DNA of 53,510 bases, from positions 1 through 53,510 of the forward strand of contig CALXHT010000014.1 in assembly GCA_944388215.1 (NCBI GenBank), in the 5' to 3' direction. The position numbers and the translations under genes are program-made. Position 1 is the stretch's first letter. Each line of letters opens with the position of its first letter. Shown in pieces: positions 1 through 11,537 of the stretch. This stretch comes from an uncultured Gemmiger sp. GTDB lineage: Bacteria > Bacillota > Clostridia > Oscillospirales > Ruminococcaceae. The notes under the pieces are model-generated. The model saw only the letters and a program-made list of their open reading frames with translations, was not told the origin of the DNA and did no database searches.

Positions 1-1
1 T

Positions 2-118
2 AGTCCCACCCACTATGCCAACATTATGAACGCCAGCTTTACCAGTATGGGGGTTGGCTGTTGGTTCTGTGATACAGACCAGGGCCGGTATACCTATTGG
101 GTGGTCACCTTCAGCTGA
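2..118 (+). CDS. C-terminal end of a CAP (SCP/PR1-like) domain protein, cut by the window edge
   Basis: Only the last 38 codons are present, with the stop TGA at 116-118. The visible residues include HYANIMNASFTSMGVG followed by YTYWVVTFS. This resembles the end of secreted bacterial CAP domains, where an H-x-x-NIMN-x-x-F-x-x-x-GVG strand is followed by a tyrosine-rich YW-V-x-F strand. Such proteins are usually exported in Firmicutes and their biochemical roles vary. The signal peptide and most of the fold lie outside the window. Family assignment rests on this short segment only. Confidence 0.6.
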   Translation, partial: SPTHYANIMNASFTSMGVGCWFCDTDQGRYTYWVVTFS

Positions 119-134
119 AAGAATATCGAGAAGA

Positions 135-183
135 AAAGCACCTGCCTTGTGCCGCATTTCAGCGACATTCAGCAGGTGCTTTC
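135..183 (+). terminator. Possible terminator after the CAP-domain gene
   Basis: Arms AAAGCACCTGC (135-145) and GCAGGTGCTTT (172-182) pair perfectly over 11 bp around a 26-nt loop. The stem begins 17 bp after the stop codon. The loop is longer than usual and the U tract is short, so strength is uncertain. The A-rich left arm could also let it serve the toxin gene on the opposite strand. Confidence 0.5.
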
Positions 184-213
184 TCATTCTGATCGGCTTT
201 TTATCGGTTCGCT

Positions 214-522
214 TTACCGAAAAAGCTCAGGGTAATTGCTGGACGCCCAGACAATACGCTCGATGACAACCTGGGATTGGTCAATCCGGTAAATCACAAT
301 GTGGTTGTCATGAACCAACTTTCGGAATCCCAGGGCATTCAAGTAGGTGTCGGGGTGTTCCTCTCCCATGCGCGGAAACAGGGATAGCTTTTCGATGTGG
401 TCCTGTAATTCAGCGACGGCACGGAGCGCAGAATCCTCACCCACTTTCTCAAAGTGGTAATCGGATATGTTCAACATATCCTGTAAGGCTTCTTCAGTAT
501 AAATAACGGAAAACTCAGCCAT
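214..522 (-). CDS. RelE/ParE-family toxin
   Basis: A 102-residue protein of the RelE/ParE toxin superfamily. It opens with FSVIYTEEALQDMLNISDYH, the usual first strand plus alpha hairpin. It continues with a glycine-phenylalanine-arginine segment (ALGFRKLVHDNHIVIYRID) and ends with a strand carrying IERIVWASSNYPELF. This matches the compact fold of ParE-type toxins, which act on gyrase, and RelE-type toxins, which cut ribosome-bound mRNA. Sequence alone does not separate the two. Its start codon overlaps the end of the upstream antitoxin gene by 8 bp, as expected for translational coupling in a type II operon. Family call is firm; target is unknown. Confidence 0.85.
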   Translation of the reverse strand: MAEFSVIYTEEALQDMLNISDYHFEKVGEDSALRAVAELQDHIEKLSLFPRMGEEHPDTYLNALGFRKLVHDNHIVIYRIDQSQVVIERIVWASSNYPELFR

Positions 523-826
523 TTTTCTGCCTCTGCCTCTCGCCTAAATGCTGCTGGATTTTGGCTCGTACTTGATCGGGTGTATAGGTCGGCTTACCGG
601 CCAAACGGTCCATCTCCGCCTCCAGTACCATTGCGCGATGTTCCAAAACGGCCTCCCGTCGGTCCAGTTCTTCTTCCCGCCGAGTAAAGGCGTTCAAATC
701 CATCAGGACGGTATCGCCTTCGCCGTTGCGGGTGATATAGATGGGTTGGCCAGTGGAACGGGATCGCGCAGCCAATTCGTTGTATTCCGTGCGAAGCGCA
801 GAAGCAGGTCGAATATCAATAGCCAT
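515..826 (-). CDS. Phd/YefM-like antitoxin
   Basis: A 103-residue protein starting MAIDIRPASALRTEYNELA, a Phd/YefM-type DNA-binding N terminus. It then has the segment GQPIYITRNGEGDTVLMDL, typical of these antitoxins. The C-terminal half (from about residue 50) is charged and helical, rich in E and R, and would be the toxin-binding tail. I chose the ATG at 826 because an AGGGGG ribosome-binding site lies at 834-839 and the fold begins there; the frame is open further upstream. It precedes and overlaps the toxin gene. It probably represses its own promoter, as is usual in the family. It lies beyond the gyrA terminator, so it is a separate unit. Confidence 0.85.
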   Translation of the reverse strand: MAIDIRPASALRTEYNELAARSRSTGQPIYITRNGEGDTVLMDLNAFTRREEELDRREAVLEHRAMVLEAEMDRLAGKPTYTPDQVRAKIQQHLGERQRQKNG

Positions 827-850
827 ACGCAAGGCCCCCTTTCTTTTTAT

Positions 851-879
851 AGTATAACTCAACCGATAGCAAATTACAA
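851..879 (-). promoter_or_regulatory. Promoter of the toxin-antitoxin operon
   Basis: On the minus strand a TTGTAA (-35, 874-879) and TATACT (-10, 851-856) are separated by 17 bp, about 25 bp upstream of the antitoxin start. The spacing and both hexamers are close to the sigma-A consensus. An autoregulatory operator would be expected here, but no clear palindrome is visible. Confidence 0.65.
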
Positions 880-1006
880 TCATATATTGATCTTATTTGC
901 TTGAAGTAAAACCCATAATCCCCATACTTTCTATAGCGTCTTTTTTATTGAAAAAGGCCATCCAGGACTTGAACAGCCCGGCGACGCGGTGGCGGCGTGG
1001 TGTCTT

Positions 1007-1030
1007 GTTCTTTTCTTGCAAGAAAAGAAC
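1007..1030 (+). repeat. Stop-proximal palindrome family, copy 1 (plus orientation)
   Basis: A perfect 24-bp palindrome with half-site GTTCTTTTCTTG. It is followed on the plus strand by the family tail CAAAAGAACTCTAAC and then the terminator at 1047-1085. It faces copy 2 (1102-1125) across the terminator, so the two form a mirrored pair. No plus-strand gene precedes it now. Confidence 0.85.
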
Positions 1031-1046
1031 CAAAAGAACTCTAACT

Positions 1047-1085
1047 AAAAATGCCTGGGAGGGTAAAACCCTCCCAGGCATTTTT
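1047..1085 (-). terminator. Rho-independent terminator of gyrA (bidirectional)
   Basis: Arms AAAAATGCCTGGGAGGG and CCCTCCCAGGCATTTTT pair perfectly around a TAAAA loop. There are A/T tracts on both sides, so it can work in either direction. It lies about 45 bp after the gyrA stop codon and separates gyrase from the toxin-antitoxin unit. Confidence 0.9.
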
Positions 1086-1101
1086 GATTGGAATTTCTTC
1101 G

Positions 1102-1125
1102 GTTCCTTCTTTGCAAAGAAGGAAC
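1102..1125 (-). repeat. Stop-proximal palindrome family, copy 2 (after gyrA)
   Basis: A perfect 24-bp palindrome, half-site GTTCCTTCTTTG, starting 4 bp after the gyrA stop. In the gyrA sense direction the order is stop, palindrome, tail CGAAGAAATTCCAATC, terminator. The same order recurs after dnaA, jag, serS and noc. Confidence 0.9.
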
Positions 1126-1129
1126 AAGA

Positions 1130-3700
<2,571 letters not shown>

Positions 3701-3734
3701 TCAGTGTACCACCTTGGAATCAGAGTATAGAAAG

Positions 3735-3770
3735 GCGCCTTCTTTCTTTGCAAAGGCGAAGCAAAGAAAC
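3735..3770 (+). repeat. Degenerate member of the palindrome family upstream of gyrA
   Basis: The stretch has CGCCTT at its left end and TTTGCAAAGGCG at its right, followed by the tail AAGCAAAGAAAC. It is an imperfect copy of the TTTGCAAA-centred palindrome family. It lies between structured element copy 1 and the gyrA start, inside the gyrA leader. Confidence 0.55.
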
Positions 3771-3788
3771 ACAAGCCAATGAATTTCA

Positions 3789-3967
3789 AATCCGTCACCG
3801 TCGGCGGACATGCGCCGACGACGGTGACACATCCAGGGAAATTGCCCCCAAAATTGTGTGCGAGGAGCCCGCGACGAGTGCGCGGTTTTGGGGGCAATTT
3901 TGTCGAAGGGGGATCCAAATGGGGGAAACAGGCGTGACAGGCACCGCCGTGCACGACTGTTGCCCCC
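3789..3967 (-). ncRNA. Structured leader element, copy 1 (gyrB-gyrA gap)
   Basis: This is one of three copies of an element of about 180 bp (others at 11328-11517 and 44543-44718). Three hairpins are visible on the plus strand. P1 has arms GTCACCGTC...GACGGTGAC (3794-3838). P2 has arms TTGCCCCC...GGGGGCAA (3842-3897) around an invariant core of about 40 bp (3850-3889). P3 starts AACAGGCGTG (3927-3962). The arms differ from the other copies in compensating pairs while the core is unchanged, which points to selection for structure. In all three copies the transcribed strand is equivalent. I do not recognise it as a known riboswitch; it could also be a mobile miniature repeat. Confidence 0.6.
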
Positions 3968-3975
3968 GTTGACCG

Positions 3976-6039
<2,064 letters not shown>

Positions 6040-6300
6040 CTACCATTCGGCCTTTTCGGCGCGCTTTTTCAGCGCCGCGGGGGACAGCTGACTCAAGTAC
6101 AGCGTTTCGTCGGGGAAGTCGGTGAGGATGAAGCTGCGGGGCAGCGTGCCGGGGGCGCACAGGTCCACCACGGCACCCTCCGACTCGGCCGTCTGAAAGA
6201 AGGCCTGGGTGCGGCGGGATGCCCCCGCCGTCTCCAGGTCGAACACACCCAGCACGTCCCGGGTGTTCAGCACAAAATCCTGTCCGGCATGAAAATACAT
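6040..6300 (-). CDS. remB: RemB/YaaB-like regulatory protein (DUF370)
   Basis: An 86-residue protein starting MYFHAGQDFVLNTRDVLGVFDLETA, the signature of the DUF370 family that includes Bacillus YaaB/RemB and the biofilm regulator RemA. It continues with SRRTQAFFQTAESEGAVVDL and FILTDFPDETLYLSQLS. The ATG at 6300 is preceded by an AGGGGG site. The gene lies between recF and gyrB exactly as yaaB does in Bacillus. The composite repeat ends only 13 bp upstream of the start, so its leader has been reshaped by that repeat. Function in this group is inferred from family and position. Confidence 0.85.
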   Translation of the reverse strand: MYFHAGQDFVLNTRDVLGVFDLETAGASRRTQAFFQTAESEGAVVDLCAPGTLPRSFILTDFPDETLYLSQLSPAALKKRAEKAEW

Positions 6301-6313
6301 GATGCCCCCTTTT

Positions 6314-6512
6314 GTTCCTTCTTTGCAAAGAAGGAACCGAAGAAACTCCAACATGTTAGTCCGTGAAGTATGCGTTCCCGTAAGGCTGACGATTTTCCGG
6401 GCCTTGGGTATCCGCCGTTTTTTGTCCGGCTGTAGGGCGGGGTCCTGACCCCGCCGGAAAATCTGGCGGTCACAACAACACCCTGCGGCGGGGAAGAATC
6501 CCCGCCCTACAG
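6314..6512 (-). repeat. Composite repeat copy 1, between recF and remB
   Basis: A 199-bp element read on the minus strand. Its first part (6430-6512) is an 83-bp GC-rich block starting CTGTAGGGCGGGG and ending CCCCGCCCTACAG. A middle segment contains GGATACCCAAGGCCCGG and CCTTACGGGAACG. It ends in a perfect palindrome (6314-6337, half-site GTTCCTTCTTTG). The copy at 51548-51746 has exactly the same length and order. The first bases supply the TAG stop codon of recF, and the far end sits 13 bp from the remB start. Confidence 0.85.
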
Positions 6513-7607
6513 CGGCTTCTCCGACGCCTGGCCGCCCTTCACATAGACGATCTTGCCGTTTGTCCTGGCAAAAGCCGCCGTGTCGCAGGTGGTGACGATG
6601 GTCTGGTGCTCCCCCATCCGGGTGAGCAGATAGGTCTGCCGGTCGTCGTCCAGCTCGCTGAGCACATCGTCCAAAAGCAGCACCGGGTGTTCCCCGAAAA
6701 AGTCTCCCACCACGGTGGCTTCCGCCAGTTTCATGGCCAGCACACAGCTGCGCTGCTGGCCCTGGCTGCCAAAGACCCGGGCGGGCTGGCCGTCCAGCTG
6801 CAGGTCCAGGTCCTCCCGGTGGGGTCCCGTCAGACAGAACCCCGCCCGCAATTCGGCGCTGCGCACCGCCGCCAGCTTTTCGGCCAGGGCGTCGGCGGTG
6901 GGGGCTTCGGCACAGCACTGGTACCGCAGGGCGAACACCTCCGCCCCGTGGGAGATCTCGGCGTAATTCTGCGCCGCCGCAGGGGCCAGCGCCTCCACGA
7001 ATTTCTGCCGGTGGGCCATGATCTGCCCGCCGTACTGGGCCAGCTGCTCGTTGTAGGCGTCCAGCAGCAGCGCGCCGTTGGGGGTGATCTCGTAGCTCTT
7101 TAAAAGGGCGTTTTTCTGGGCCACCAGCCGCATGTACCGCCGCAAAGCCACCAGATAGGGCCGGAACACCTGGCAGAGCGCCGAATCCAGAAACCGGCGC
7201 CGCCCCTCGGGCCCGCCCTTGACCAGCGCCAAAAGGTCCGGCTCGAACACCACGGCCTGGAAATTGCCCGCCAATGCGGCGGCCCGGCCCTGGTCCACGC
7301 CGTTGAGCTTGCCGGTGCGGCCGGGGCGCTGACTGCCCCTGGCACCCACCGTCAGGCGGATGGTCTTCTCGCTGCCCTGTGTCTCAAAGGAACCTTCCAG
7401 CACGGAAAATTCGCAGCCGCGGCGGATGAGCTCGGCGTCCTTGGCGCCCCGGAAACTCTTGCCGCCGGTGAGCAGCCAGATCGCTTCCAAAAGATTGGTC
7501 TTGCCCTGGCCGTTGGGCCCGCACAGGACCGTCAGATTGGGGTCGGGGTCCAGCACGGCGTGGGCGATGTTGCGGTGGTCGGTGAGTTCCAGATGCTCAA
7601 GGCGCAT
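6507..7607 (-). CDS. recF: DNA replication and repair protein RecF
   Basis: 366 residues, an SMC-like ABC ATPase that helps load RecA at gapped DNA. The Walker A motif GPNGQGKTNLLEA is near residue 30, the ABC signature GSQGQQRSCVLAMKLAE near residue 295, and Walker B VLLLDDVLSELDDDRQ near residue 325. The start overlaps the end of yaaA. The last codons read EKPL followed by a TAG that belongs to the terminal sequence of the composite repeat, so the present C terminus has probably been set by insertion of that repeat. Confidence 0.97.
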   Translation of the reverse strand: MRLEHLELTDHRNIAHAVLDPDPNLTVLCGPNGQGKTNLLEAIWLLTGGKSFRGAKDAELIRRGCEFSVLEGSFETQGSEKTIRLTVGARGSQRPGRTGKLNGVDQGRAAALAGNFQAVVFEPDLLALVKGGPEGRRRFLDSALCQVFRPYLVALRRYMRLVAQKNALLKSYEITPNGALLLDAYNEQLAQYGGQIMAHRQKFVEALAPAAAQNYAEISHGAEVFALRYQCCAEAPTADALAEKLAAVRSAELRAGFCLTGPHREDLDLQLDGQPARVFGSQGQQRSCVLAMKLAEATVVGDFFGEHPVLLLDDVLSELDDDRQTYLLTRMGEHQTIVTTCDTAAFARTNGKIVYVKGGQASEKPL

Positions 7608-7822
7608 CAGCCGCCCTCCGCGACCTGCACGGTCTGGCCGTCCAGCTCCACCGTGTCACCGGCGCGGCATTTCTTGCCCCGCATGGTGCACACTTCGCCA
7701 TTGACCTTTACCTGGCCGCCCTGGATCAGTTCCTTGGCTTCGCCGCCCGTCTCACACAGGCCGGCGAATTTCAGCAGCGCGTCCAGCTTGATATACTCGG
7801 TATGGATCCGCAGTTTTTCCAT
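7607..7822 (-). CDS. yaaA: S4-domain RNA-binding protein (YaaA)
   Basis: 71 residues forming a single S4 domain: [32 protein letters not shown]. This is the usual small protein between dnaN and recF in Firmicutes (Bacillus yaaA). S4 domains bind structured RNA, and a ribosome-assembly role has been proposed for the family. The gene sits 4 bp after dnaN and touches the recF start, so it is translationally coupled in the dnaN-yaaA-recF operon. Confidence 0.93.
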   Translation of the reverse strand: MEKLRIHTEYIKLDALLKFAGLCETGGEAKELIQGGQVKVNGEVCTMRGKKCRAGDTVELDGQTVQVAEGG

Positions 7823-7826
7823 AGGA

Positions 7827-8936
7827 TCAGCCCTCGTTCTTGAACCGGACCGGCAGCACCAGATAGATGAAGTCCTTGCCGTCCTCGGGCAGGATCTTCA
7901 CGGGGCTCAACGGTCCGTTGATTTCCAGCACCATCCGCTCGCATTTGGAGTACCGCATGGCGTCCAGCAGATAGCGGTTGTTGAAGCCGATCTCCACAGG
8001 GTCGCCGGTCATGGCCACGGGCGGGAACTCGTCCACCACTTTGCCCAGCGGCGTCTGGCACCGCACGGTGATCTTGTCCTCAGCAAAGGTGATGCGCAGC
8101 GGGTTTTTCAGCCGCTCGGTGATGATCAGCGACGCACGCTCGATGGTGCTGATGAAGGTCTTGCAGTCCACCGTCACACGGGTCTTCTTGTCTTTCGGGA
8201 TGACGCTCTCGTAGTTGAGGAAGTCGCCCTCGATCAGGCGGCTCATGATCGTGTAGCCGTTGGTGGTGAACACCACATACCGGCGGTTGGCGTCGATCTT
8301 GACGGGGTCGTCCGGTCCGCCCATGATCTTCAGCAGTTCCTGCAGGGTTTTGGCGGGAATGATGATGCGGATATCCCGGGTGCATTCCACGTCCCGCTGG
8401 ATGATGGCCAGACGATAGCCGTCCAGCGCCACAATGGTGAGGCTGCCCGGCTCAATGACGAACAGTTCGCCGGTGTGGGCAGGTTTCTTGTCGTCCTGGC
8501 TGACGGCGTAGATGGTCTTCTCGATGAGGTCCCGCATCATGCTGGTGGGGATGGTCATGGTGTTGTCGGCGCCGGTGACGGGCAGGCTGGGGTAGTCCGA
8601 AGCGTTCATGGCGGGGATCTCGAATTCCGCCACACCGCCGCTGATGATGGCCTGGCCTTCGTCGGTGAGTTCGATGCGCACATCGCCGGCGGGCATCCGG
8701 CTGACCATCGAGAGCAGGAGTTTCGCCTCCAGTACCGTTTCACCGGGTACAAGGACGTTGCATTCGATGGTGGTGGTGATGCCCATTTCCATGTCGTAGC
8801 CGGTGAGGGTCAGGTTGAAGCCCTCGGCTTTCAGGTAGATGCCTTCCAGCACGGGGATCGCCGAACGGTTGGTAATGGCGCGGGAAACGCCTTCGATCGC
8901 CGAAGCCAGAAGGGATTTTTCGCATTCAAATTTCAT
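7827..8936 (-). CDS. dnaN: DNA polymerase III sliding clamp (beta subunit)
   Basis: 369 residues, normal for the beta clamp, which forms a ring dimer tethering the replicative polymerase to DNA. The protein begins [21 protein letters not shown] and shows three repeated domains. The C terminus, LVLPVRFKN, corresponds to the end of the third domain near the peptide-binding pocket. An AAAGGAC ribosome-binding site precedes the ATG. It follows the oriC gap in the order dnaA-oriC-dnaN-yaaA-recF. Confidence 0.98.
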   Translation of the reverse strand: MKFECEKSLLASAIEGVSRAITNRSAIPVLEGIYLKAEGFNLTLTGYDMEMGITTTIECNVLVPGETVLEAKLLLSMVSRMPAGDVRIELTDEGQAIISGGVAEFEIPAMNASDYPSLPVTGADNTMTIPTSMMRDLIEKTIYAVSQDDKKPAHTGELFVIEPGSLTIVALDGYRLAIIQRDVECTRDIRIIIPAKTLQELLKIMGGPDDPVKIDANRRYVVFTTNGYTIMSRLIEGDFLNYESVIPKDKKTRVTVDCKTFISTIERASLIITERLKNPLRITFAEDKITVRCQTPLGKVVDEFPPVAMTGDPVEIGFNNRYLLDAMRYSKCERMVLEINGPLSPVKILPEDGKDFIYLVLPVRFKNEG

Positions 8937-9284
8937 GGCAGGTCCTTTCTCGGTCTTTGTTCAGCTGAAAGACCCGACTGTATTGAAAAGGATTAGTTTG
9001 TCTCTGTTTTTGTTTTCCACAGATCCGGCATCTTTTTGCGAAGAAAACCGCGAACTGAATCTGGTTTTGGAAGCAGAAACTATTAACTATTCTCGTAGTA
9101 GTAGTAGGGGGTGTGAAAACGGTGGAAAAGTCCGCGCGCTTCGGTAACGGCGCGGAAAATGGCGGTTGAGTTTTTCTCCACCGTCTGTGCAGAAAGTGGT
9201 GGAAAACCTTGAAAACCCGAGTTTTTCACCGCGGTTCTTGAAAACCGCCTGTTGAAAAGGGAAAACTCTGTGGATAAGTTACGT
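8937..9284. other. oriC-like region in the dnaA-dnaN gap
   Basis: This gap has the elements of a Firmicute unwinding region. TGTGGATAA at 9269-9277 is a perfect DnaA box. TTTTCCACA at 9013-9021 is one base off, and GTGGAAAA occurs at 9122-9129 and 9199-9206. Next to the 9122 motif lies a G run (9107-9111) and then four TAG triplets (9096-9107), which read 3'-GAT-5' away from the boxes as DnaA-trios do. Beyond them is an AT-rich stretch (about 9069-9095) that would be the site of opening. Order box, GC clamp, trios, AT-rich matches the basal unwinding system known in Bacillus. Confidence 0.75.
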
Positions 9285-9424
9285 GTACTTTCTTTGCAAA
9301 GAAAGTACCAAAGAAACTCCAACCAAAATCGAACGATGTTCGATTTTTATAGAATATAAGGGTCCACCCATCCACGGGTTGAAATATTGAAAGTTCTTTG
9401 CCTACTTTCTTTCAAGAAAGTAGG
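9285..9424. terminator. Mirrored palindrome pair around a terminator, downstream of dnaA
   Basis: Reading from dnaA, the stop is followed by a palindrome (9401-9424, arms CCTACTTTCTT / AAGAAAGTAGG), the tail GCAAAGAACTTTCAA, and a hairpin AAAATCGAAC-gatg-TTCGATTTTT (9325-9348). A second, oppositely oriented perfect palindrome lies at 9285-9308 (half-site GTACTTTCTTTG) with tail CAAAGAAACTCCAACC. The hairpin has T tracts on both sides and can end transcription either way. The same mirrored layout is found after gyrA. Confidence 0.8.
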
Positions 9425-9428
9425 TAGG

Positions 9429-10739
9429 TTAAGTTCTAACGTTCTTCATGATATCGCTGCACATCTCTTTGAGGTGCTGGTCCCTGGTGATGTTTTCCGC
9501 CATCGTCTTGATGGAATACACCACGGTGGAATGATCCCGCTGGAACTCCTGACCGATGGCCTCCATGCTCATGCCGGTCACTTCCCGGATAATATACATG
9601 GTCATCTGCCGGGCCGCGCTCACATTGGCGTTGCGCTTCTTGCCCCGGATATCCGCCGGCATCACATTGTAGGTCCGCGCCACCTCGTTGAGGATCTTCT
9701 CAATGGTCACCGGGATGGGCTGGCTGTCGTTCAGCGTATCCTTGATGGCGGTCGTCGTCACGCCGATGCAGGGGGCAATGCCCTCCAGCATGTAATAGGC
9801 GTTCAGCTTCTTCACCGCGCCTTCCAGCTGCCGGATGTTCTGCTTCAGATGATTGGCAATATACTCCGCCACGTCGTCGGGCAGGTCCAGGTTGAGAAGC
9901 TCCGCCTTCCGCTTCACGATGGCCACGCGGGTCTCGAAATCCGGCGGCTGAATGTCGGCGGTCAGGCCCCACTCAAACCGGGTGCGCAGCCGCTCTTCCA
10001 GGCTCTTGATCTCCTTGGCCGGACGATCCGACGCAATGACGATCTGCCGCCCGTCGTTGTGCAGCGTGTTGAAGGTGTGGAAAAATTCCTCCTGGGTGCT
10101 CTCCTTGCCCGCCAGGAACTGGATATCGTCAATGAGCAATACGTCCGCCTGACGGTACTTCTGCCGGAACTGCTCGGTGGTGGCCGTTTTCACCGCCGTG
10201 ATGATCTCGTTGGTGAACATTTCACAGTCCACATAGACGATGTTGAAATCCGGGTGGTTCTTTTTAATTTCGATCTGGATGGCGTTGAGCAGATGGGTCT
10301 TGCCCAGGCCCGACGGTCCGTAGATGAACAGCGGATTGTACGCCCCCGACGGATTCGCCGCGACAGCCTGGGCCGCCGCATAGGCAAACTGGTTGGAGGG
10401 ACCCTTGATGAAGTTCTCGAAGGTGAAATCGTACCGGCCGCTGGGCAGATTCTTCTCTTCCAGCTTGGGCTTTTCCGGCTCTTCCTCTTTTTTCGGGGTG
10501 ACGAACACAAGATCGACATCAAATCCCAGTACAGACTTGAAGGCATCCTTCAGCATCGCAGTGTACCGGTCCGACACAATGCCCAGAATGAAGGCGTTGC
10601 GGATCTCCAGCGTGATGGTGTTGGAATTCTCAAAGCTGACGGCTTTGATGTCGCTGATGTAGTATTGATAGGTTGCCTCGGCAGTATGTTCACGGCAATA
10701 GGCCTTGGCCGCGTCCAATACGTCGTTGATGGAATCCAT
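9429..10739 (-). CDS. dnaA: Chromosomal replication initiator DnaA
   Basis: 436 residues, the AAA+ initiator that binds DnaA boxes and opens the origin. Domain I covers about residues 1-75 and the linker is short and lysine/glutamate-rich. Domain III has Walker A GPSGLGKTHLLNA near residue 140, Walker B VLLIDDIQFLAGKE near residue 205 and sensor residues in ERLRTRFEWGL. Domain IV ends with the DnaA signature RDHSTVVYSIKTM. It is transcribed away from rpmH and precedes the oriC gap and dnaN. A good promoter lies at 10853-10881. Confidence 0.98.
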   Translation of the reverse strand: MDSINDVLDAAKAYCREHTAEATYQYYISDIKAVSFENSNTITLEIRNAFILGIVSDRYTAMLKDAFKSVLGFDVDLVFVTPKKEEEPEKPKLEEKNLPSGRYDFTFENFIKGPSNQFAYAAAQAVAANPSGAYNPLFIYGPSGLGKTHLLNAIQIEIKKNHPDFNIVYVDCEMFTNEIITAVKTATTEQFRQKYRQADVLLIDDIQFLAGKESTQEEFFHTFNTLHNDGRQIVIASDRPAKEIKSLEERLRTRFEWGLTADIQPPDFETRVAIVKRKAELLNLDLPDDVAEYIANHLKQNIRQLEGAVKKLNAYYMLEGIAPCIGVTTTAIKDTLNDSQPIPVTIEKILNEVARTYNVMPADIRGKKRNANVSAARQMTMYIIREVTGMSMEAIGQEFQRDHSTVVYSIKTMAENITRDQHLKEMCSDIMKNVRT

Positions 10740-10852
10740 GACTTACGATACTCCCCACTTCCTGTTAAAAATCGCGCCCTGAGCGCAGCACGGTGCAAAC
10801 AAAAATTTGCAGGGCATCCTGGCTTCATGAAGGGCGCAAAAACACTACATAC

Positions 10853-10881
10853 AGTATACCACAAAAGGGGGTTCAAAACAA
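10853..10881 (-). promoter_or_regulatory. Promoter of dnaA
   Basis: On the minus strand TTGTTT (10876-10881) and TATACT (10853-10858) are 17 bp apart, about 115 bp upstream of the dnaA start. DnaA-box-like motifs lie just beyond it, so initiator autoregulation is plausible but not shown. Confidence 0.65.
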
Positions 10882-10914
10882 CACCCTATTATAATAAAGT
10901 AGGAACTTTTTTGG

Positions 10915-11008
10915 GGTGGCTTGTGGAAAAAGATGCCACTAAATATGGGGGTATGGATTTCGGGAGCCACAACTGTACGGCGGAACGAAAAATTTATCCC
11001 CAAAACTA
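10915..11008. promoter_or_regulatory. Degenerate DnaA boxes upstream of dnaA
   Basis: TGTGGAAAA (10922-10930) and TTATCCCCA (10994-11002) each differ by one base from a DnaA box. They lie between the divergent dnaA and rpmH promoters, beside an AT-rich stretch (10876-10914). This would match the upstream half of a bipartite Bacillus-type origin, or a DnaA autoregulatory site. Confidence 0.5.
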
Positions 11009-11038
11009 TTGACAAATGCTGCCGTTATCGCGTATAAT
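11009..11038 (+). promoter_or_regulatory. Promoter of rpmH
   Basis: TTGACA (11009-11014) and TATAAT (11033-11038) match the sigma-A consensus exactly, with an 18-bp spacer. It drives rpmH and, through partial read-through, the rnpA-yidD-yidC-jag genes. Confidence 0.9.
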
Positions 11039-11119
11039 CTAAGACTGCAAGGCTGCCCCTGTATGGGCAAAGCCCTGAACCAACCGCCCATACCGGGAAT
11101 TCAACAGGAGGAATGAAAA

Positions 11120-11254
11120 ATGAAGCGTACTTTCCAGCCCAAGAAGCGTCAGCGCAGCCGCGTGCATGGTTTCCTGCAGCGCATGAGCACCAAGAACGGC
11201 CGCAAGGTCCTGGCCCGTCGTCGTGCCAAGGGCCGCAAGAGCCTGACGGTCTGA
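11120..11254 (+). CDS. rpmH: 50S ribosomal protein L34
   Basis: A 44-residue, strongly basic protein with the conserved L34 pattern: it starts [18 protein letters not shown], continues [19 protein letters not shown] and ends KSLTV. L34 is a component of the large ribosomal subunit. An AGGAGG site lies 6 bp upstream of the ATG. It opens the rightward block divergent from dnaA, the classical bacterial arrangement, and is followed by its own terminator. Confidence 0.98.
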   Translation: MKRTFQPKKRQRSRVHGFLQRMSTKNGRKVLARRRAKGRKSLTV

Positions 11255-11276
11255 TCTTTGGAAATGAAGGAAGTAA

Positions 11277-11311
11277 AGGGTTGCTGACAACTGGGTCAGC
11301 AGCCCTTTTTT
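11277..11311 (+). terminator. Terminator after rpmH
   Basis: GGGTTGCTGAC pairs with GTCAGCAGCCC around AACTGG and is followed by TTTTTT. It allows rpmH to be transcribed in excess of rnpA and the membrane-insertion genes downstream. Confidence 0.88.
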
Positions 11312-11327
11312 CGAAACTGTCGTTCAA

Positions 11328-11517
11328 AGGAGGCAACAGCCGCGCACGGCAATTGCCTACCGCGGCTATTTCCTCCTTTGGATTCTCTTTCGACAAAATT
11401 TACCCCAAAACCGCGCACTCGTCGCGGGCTCCTCGCACACAATTTTGGGGTAAATTTCCCTGGATGTGTCAACGTCGTCGGCGCATGTCCGCCGACGTTG
11501 ACGGATTTTAAAAATTG
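11328..11517 (+). ncRNA. Structured leader element, copy 2 (rpmH-rnpA gap)
   Basis: Here the transcribed strand is the plus strand and the order is P3, P2, P1. P3 has arms AGCCGCG and CGCGGCT (about 11338-11367). P2 has arms AAATTTACCCC (11397-11407) and GGGGTAAATTT (11447-11457) around the invariant core. P1 has GTCAACGTC (11468-11476) and GACGTTGAC (11494-11502). Relative to copy 1 the P1 pair C-G has become A-T and the P2 arms have changed from CCCCC/GGGGG to ACCCC/GGGGT. It lies after the rpmH terminator and ends about 20 bp before the rnpA start, so it forms the rnpA leader. Confidence 0.6.
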
Positions 11518-11537
11518 CGTTTTGTGGAGTTTTGCCC

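Noticed and set aside
9083-9322. Short minus-strand frame across the oriC gap
   Set aside because: It reads through DnaA-trios, boxes and a palindrome; its tyrosine run is simply the trio repeat.
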